Of a stretch of DNA of 7,422 bases, positions 5,145 through 7,422 are shown one piece after another. Origin of the DNA: Flavobacteriaceae bacterium UBA3078 (GTDB lineage Bacteria > Bacteroidota > Bacteroidia > Flavobacteriales > Flavobacteriaceae); the NCBI GenBank assembly GCA_002366675.1, contig DFBO01000034.1, positions 1 to 7,422 on the forward strand, in the 5' to 3' direction. Within the stretch, counting starts at the first letter, position 1, and the number at the start of each line of letters is the position of its first letter. The translations under genes and the position numbers were made by a program. The notes under the pieces are model-generated. The model made no database searches. It was given only the letters and a program-made list of their open reading frames with translations, and was not told where the DNA came from.

Positions 5145-6725
5145 TTATTTCTCTATTTTCCAGTCCTCAAACTGAAAGAGCAAATCCGGAGAAAAAGTAC
5201 GACTAAGGTAAGGCTTAACTAAAGTATTATATGCATAGTAATACAGTGGAATCAAGGCACAATCTTCTTCAACTATAATTTCTTCTGCTCGTCTATAGAG
5301 AGCTTTCCTTTTTTCCGTGTTTGTCTCGACTGCTGCTTCTTCAACTAACTTATCATATTCATTATTTTTCCATCGAAGATTTCTTTCACCATATTCGGAA
5401 TGGAATATCATATATAGGAAGCCATGTGCATCAGGAAAATCTACGCCATTCCCCATCCTCCACATCTGGTGTGCTCCTTCACATACTGATGACCAGTATA
5501 CTCTTTCTTCCATGCTCTTCAATTTTACATTTACACCTAGATTATCTTTCCAGACCTTTTGTAAAGCTTGAGCCAGATTTCGGTTAAAATCACTTGAACC
5601 AAACGCATATGAGACCTCTGGAAGTCCTTTCCCTCCAGGGTAACCGGCATCAGCCAGATATTTTTTAGCAGCTTCGGGATCAAATGGAATCCCTATACCT
5701 TCCTCTACACGACCAAAACATCCAGGAGGTACAACAGTATATGCTGGTTGTTGCCCACCTTTAAGTACATATTTTACAAGGGTTTCTTTATCAATTGCTG
5801 CAGCAAAAGCCTTCCTTACTAACGAATTATCAAAAGGTGGATACTCAGAATTAATTTGAATGCTACCCAGAATAGCAAGGGGACCATTATAGTATTCTTT
5901 GCTTAATATAGGATCGCTTTTTATCCTTTCCATATCAACGGGTGGAACTTCAACACTGTCCAAATCACCTGCTTTATACATAGACAAGGCAGTAGATTGA
6001 TCCATTACATAAATGAATCGAGCTTCTTCAATCTGCACTTTATCAGCATCAAAATAATCCTCATTTTTTACCAGAATTATTTCGTTGTAATGAGCCCAAC
6101 TCTTTAATTTATAAGCACCATTCGTAACAATATTCTCGGGATCGGTCCATTTATCACCATATTCCTCTATAACCCAACTAGGGACAGCAGCAGTAACATG
6201 TGCAATTATAGAAAGAAAGTATGCGGCAGAGTATTGCACGGTATATTGGATTGTATAATCATCAATTGCTTTAATTCCAACAGAAGAAAGATCATTAGAT
6301 TCACCAGTATTAACCTTTTTTGCATTTTTAATTATGTAAAAAAAATTAGCTAATGGTGAAGCAGTAGCTGGATCAATAATTCGTTTAGTTCCATATTCTA
6401 TATCATGTGCAGTAACAGGATTACCATCGGTCCATTTTACATCTTTTCTAAGATGAAAGGTCCAGACAAGATTATCATCCGATACCTCCCAGGAGGTCGC
6501 CAGACAAGGTACAGCCTCCAATTTATTAAGATCAAACCTAATAAGAGGTAAAAATAATTGATCAGATACCCATTTGATTGAAGTACCAAAAACTAATGTT
6601 GGATCAACTGTTTTTGGATCAAGACCAATAGGTATCCTTACAACCTTATCGTTTGCAAAAACACTTAATGAAAAAACAACACACATAACTACTACAAGAC
6701 TAAACACAAGTAACTTACTTTTCAT
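5145..6725 (-). CDS. ABC transporter substrate-binding protein, family 5 (DppA/OppA type), secreted
   Basis: This is an extracytoplasmic solute receptor that delivers its ligand to the two permeases; the family binds peptides, oligosaccharides, nickel or opines. The 526 residues begin with a signal peptide (MKSK, a hydrophobic core, cleavage expected after VFA at 24). The core contains a Cys at 15, but it is preceded by VVM, not a lipobox, so the protein is probably soluble rather than lipid-anchored. The family-5 signature spans about 75-101 (LATSWEV, LRKDVKWTDG) and is followed by TAHD at 105-108. Later come VTNGAYKLKSW, IPFDPEAAKKYLADAGYPGG, the ligand-pocket region VDFPDAHGFL, and NNEYDKLVEEA near the end. 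The ATG has AAGGTGAT at a normal distance (about seven bases). It lies downstream of the FadR-type regulator and is followed by a strong terminator. Peptide is the default guess for the ligand; the sulfatase neighbour raises the chance of a sulfated conjugate. Confidence 0.95.
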   Translation of the reverse strand: MKSKLLVFSLVVVMCVVFSLSVFANDKVVRIPIGLDPKTVDPTLVFGTSIKWVSDQLFLPLIRFDLNKLEAVPCLATSWEVSDDNLVWTFHLRKDVKWTDGNPVTAHDIEYGTKRIIDPATASPLANFFYIIKNAKKVNTGESNDLSSVGIKAIDDYTIQYTVQYSAAYFLSIIAHVTAAVPSWVIEEYGDKWTDPENIVTNGAYKLKSWAHYNEIILVKNEDYFDADKVQIEEARFIYVMDQSTALSMYKAGDLDSVEVPPVDMERIKSDPILSKEYYNGPLAILGSIQINSEYPPFDNSLVRKAFAAAIDKETLVKYVLKGGQQPAYTVVPPGCFGRVEEGIGIPFDPEAAKKYLADAGYPGGKGLPEVSYAFGSSDFNRNLAQALQKVWKDNLGVNVKLKSMEERVYWSSVCEGAHQMWRMGNGVDFPDAHGFLYMIFHSEYGERNLRWKNNEYDKLVEEAAVETNTEKRKALYRRAEEIIVEEDCALIPLYYYAYNTLVKPYLSRTFSPDLLFQFEDWKIEK

Positions 6726-6848
6726 AATGAATCACCTTTTTTTAGATTTTTTTTAAATTATTTTCTGAATTTTTGCAGTTCACTTTGTAAAAAATCATAT
6801 CTTACTTACTTATTCATATTCACATAATTATCATCTCCCTCCCCAAAA

Positions 6849-6879
6849 TTTATATCTTTATCTTATCTAAAAATAGATA
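6849..6879 (-). promoter_or_regulatory. Perfect palindrome (candidate operator) with a -10-like box ahead of the binding-protein gene
   Basis: Bases 6864-6879 form TATCTA-AAAA-TAGATA, a perfect inverted repeat with 6-bp arms. On the minus strand TATAAA (6849-6854) lies just downstream and could be a -10. The position where a -35 would fall overlaps the palindrome and matches consensus poorly. The site is about 140 bp upstream of the ATG, in the only sizeable gap between regulator and target. The neighbouring FadR-type protein is the obvious candidate binder, although that subfamily usually prefers more closely spaced half-sites, so another regulator is possible. Confidence 0.45.
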
Positions 6880-6910
6880 GACCCAGATTTAATAGTTTTC
6901 CTTCTTATTT

Positions 6911-6934
6911 TTATAAAAAAGAAGCAATATGCTC
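6911..6934 (-). terminator. Weak terminator-like hairpin behind the regulator gene
   Basis: The minus strand reads GAGCA-TAT-TGCTT then CTTTTTTAT: a five-pair stem (one of them G-U) with a three-base loop followed by a T-run, about 20 bases after the regulator stop. The stem is short, so termination would be partial at best. It may let some transcription continue toward the binding-protein gene. Confidence 0.35.
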
Positions 6935-6954
6935 ATCATTAGTGAGATTAAGTG

Positions 6955-7422
6955 TCATTCTAAAGATGCTCTAATATTCCTAATATGTTTGCTCATCCAT
7001 TCTTTCGCTTGTTCGGCATTTCGTTGTTTAATCGCCTGAACCAAATTCCTGGTAATTTCAATGGTATTTACCCTGGTATCTTTGGATATTTCAATAATCT
7101 TCTGAGTTTCTTTATATAACATCTCTCCTATAATTTTCATCAATCCATTCATGATAGGATTATGGGTTGCCTTAGCTATGGTTAAATGAAATTCCAAATC
7201 TTTGACGAAAAAGGTATTTAAGTCCTTAGAACTGGCAATTTCATTAAAAATTCTTTCAATCACATCGATTTCTTCCTGGCTTGCATTTAAGGCTGCTAAT
7301 CGTGCAAACTCACCTTCTAACATAATCCTTGCTTCCATAAGATAATCTAAAGAATAATCAGAGAATTCCGAAAAAAAATTAACGATTTCATCATATTGGG
7401 TAGCCATCTCTAAAATATAGGT
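6955..7422 (-). CDS. FadR-subfamily GntR transcriptional regulator (FCD domain; N-terminus beyond the right edge)
   Basis: This is the ligand-sensing half of a dimeric GntR-family repressor or activator. The frame is open to the window edge. Its first visible residues, TYILEM, match the usual end of the winged-helix wing (G-x-GTYV), so essentially only the DNA-binding domain is missing and the ATG at 7405-7407 is internal. Numbering from that Met, the FCD domain begins with LDYLMEARIMLEGEFARLAA (20-39), where R27 and E31 fit the family, and continues with VKDLEFH (D70 and H74, metal ligands). It ends EITRNLVQAI (117-126) and WMSKHIRNI (H141). Where most FCD proteins carry a His just before this R-x-L-x-x-AI block, this one has T119, so one of three metal-binding His appears replaced. 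It stops 229 bp before the binding-protein gene on the same strand and probably regulates the uptake genes. The effector is unknown. Confidence 0.9.
   Translation of the reverse strand, partial: TYILEMATQYDEIVNFFSEFSDYSLDYLMEARIMLEGEFARLAALNASQEEIDVIERIFNEIASSKDLNTFFVKDLEFHLTIAKATHNPIMNGLMKIIGEMLYKETQKIIEISKDTRVNTIEITRNLVQAIKQRNAEQAKEWMSKHIRNIRASLE

Noticed and set aside
5317..5587. Overlapping plus-strand frames opposite the binding-protein gene
   Set aside because: They are antisense to the conserved C-terminal part of the binding protein, overlap each other in different frames and have no recognisable content.
6726..6954. Possible riboswitch or RNA gene in the leader of the binding-protein gene
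   Set aside because: I found no recognisable conserved riboswitch core or tRNA-like fold, only the palindrome and a weak hairpin.

Overview
This is a low-GC (roughly one third G+C by eye) bacterial window. Six protein genes lie on the minus strand and one short transposase tail lies on the plus strand at the left edge. Read in the direction of transcription (right to left), the order is: FadR/GntR-type regulator (cut by the right edge), secreted family-5 solute-binding protein, type I sulfatase, DppB-type permease, DppC-type permease, M42 aminopeptidase. The binding protein has a plain signal peptide and no lipobox. That fits a cell with a periplasm (a diderm or toga-type anaerobe such as Halanaerobiales, Thermotogota or Atribacterota) better than a classical monoderm Firmicute. 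The exact taxon cannot be read from the window.

Layout. 2-133 (+): last 43 codons of a probable DDE transposase, convergent with the cluster. 183-1235 (-): M42 peptidase, starting at an internal ATG that has a perfect Shine-Dalgarno. 1344-2306 (-): DppC-type permease with a TTG start. 2307-2516: a 210 bp gap holding an AT hairpin, a promoter-like pair and a palindromic motif. 2517-3443 (-): DppB-type permease with an uncertain start. 3444-3591: contains an eight-codon micro-ORF with its own Shine-Dalgarno. 3592-4947 (-): sulfatase. 4948-5144: sulfatase leader plus a strong intrinsic terminator (5041-5090) behind the binding-protein gene. 5145-6725 (-): solute-binding protein. 6726-6954: 229 bp leader containing a perfect palindrome. 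6955-7422 (-): ligand-binding domain of the regulator.

How the genes may work together (inference). The regulator probably controls uptake of a solute, perhaps a peptide, glycopeptide or small oligosaccharide conjugate, by the binding protein and the two permeases. The sulfatase has no signal peptide, so it should act in the cytoplasm on imported substrate, and the M42 enzyme could then trim N-terminal residues. The two ATPase subunits that such a transporter needs (DppD/DppF type) and the sulfatase maturase are both absent from the window, so they must come from elsewhere.

The most interesting non-coding signal is a 16-bp palindrome, TATCTA-N4-TAGATA, upstream of the binding-protein gene. 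It recurs with 15/16 matches between the two permease genes and as a weaker 12/16 match in the sulfatase leader, where it overlaps a promoter-like -10. This could be the operator of a local regulon.
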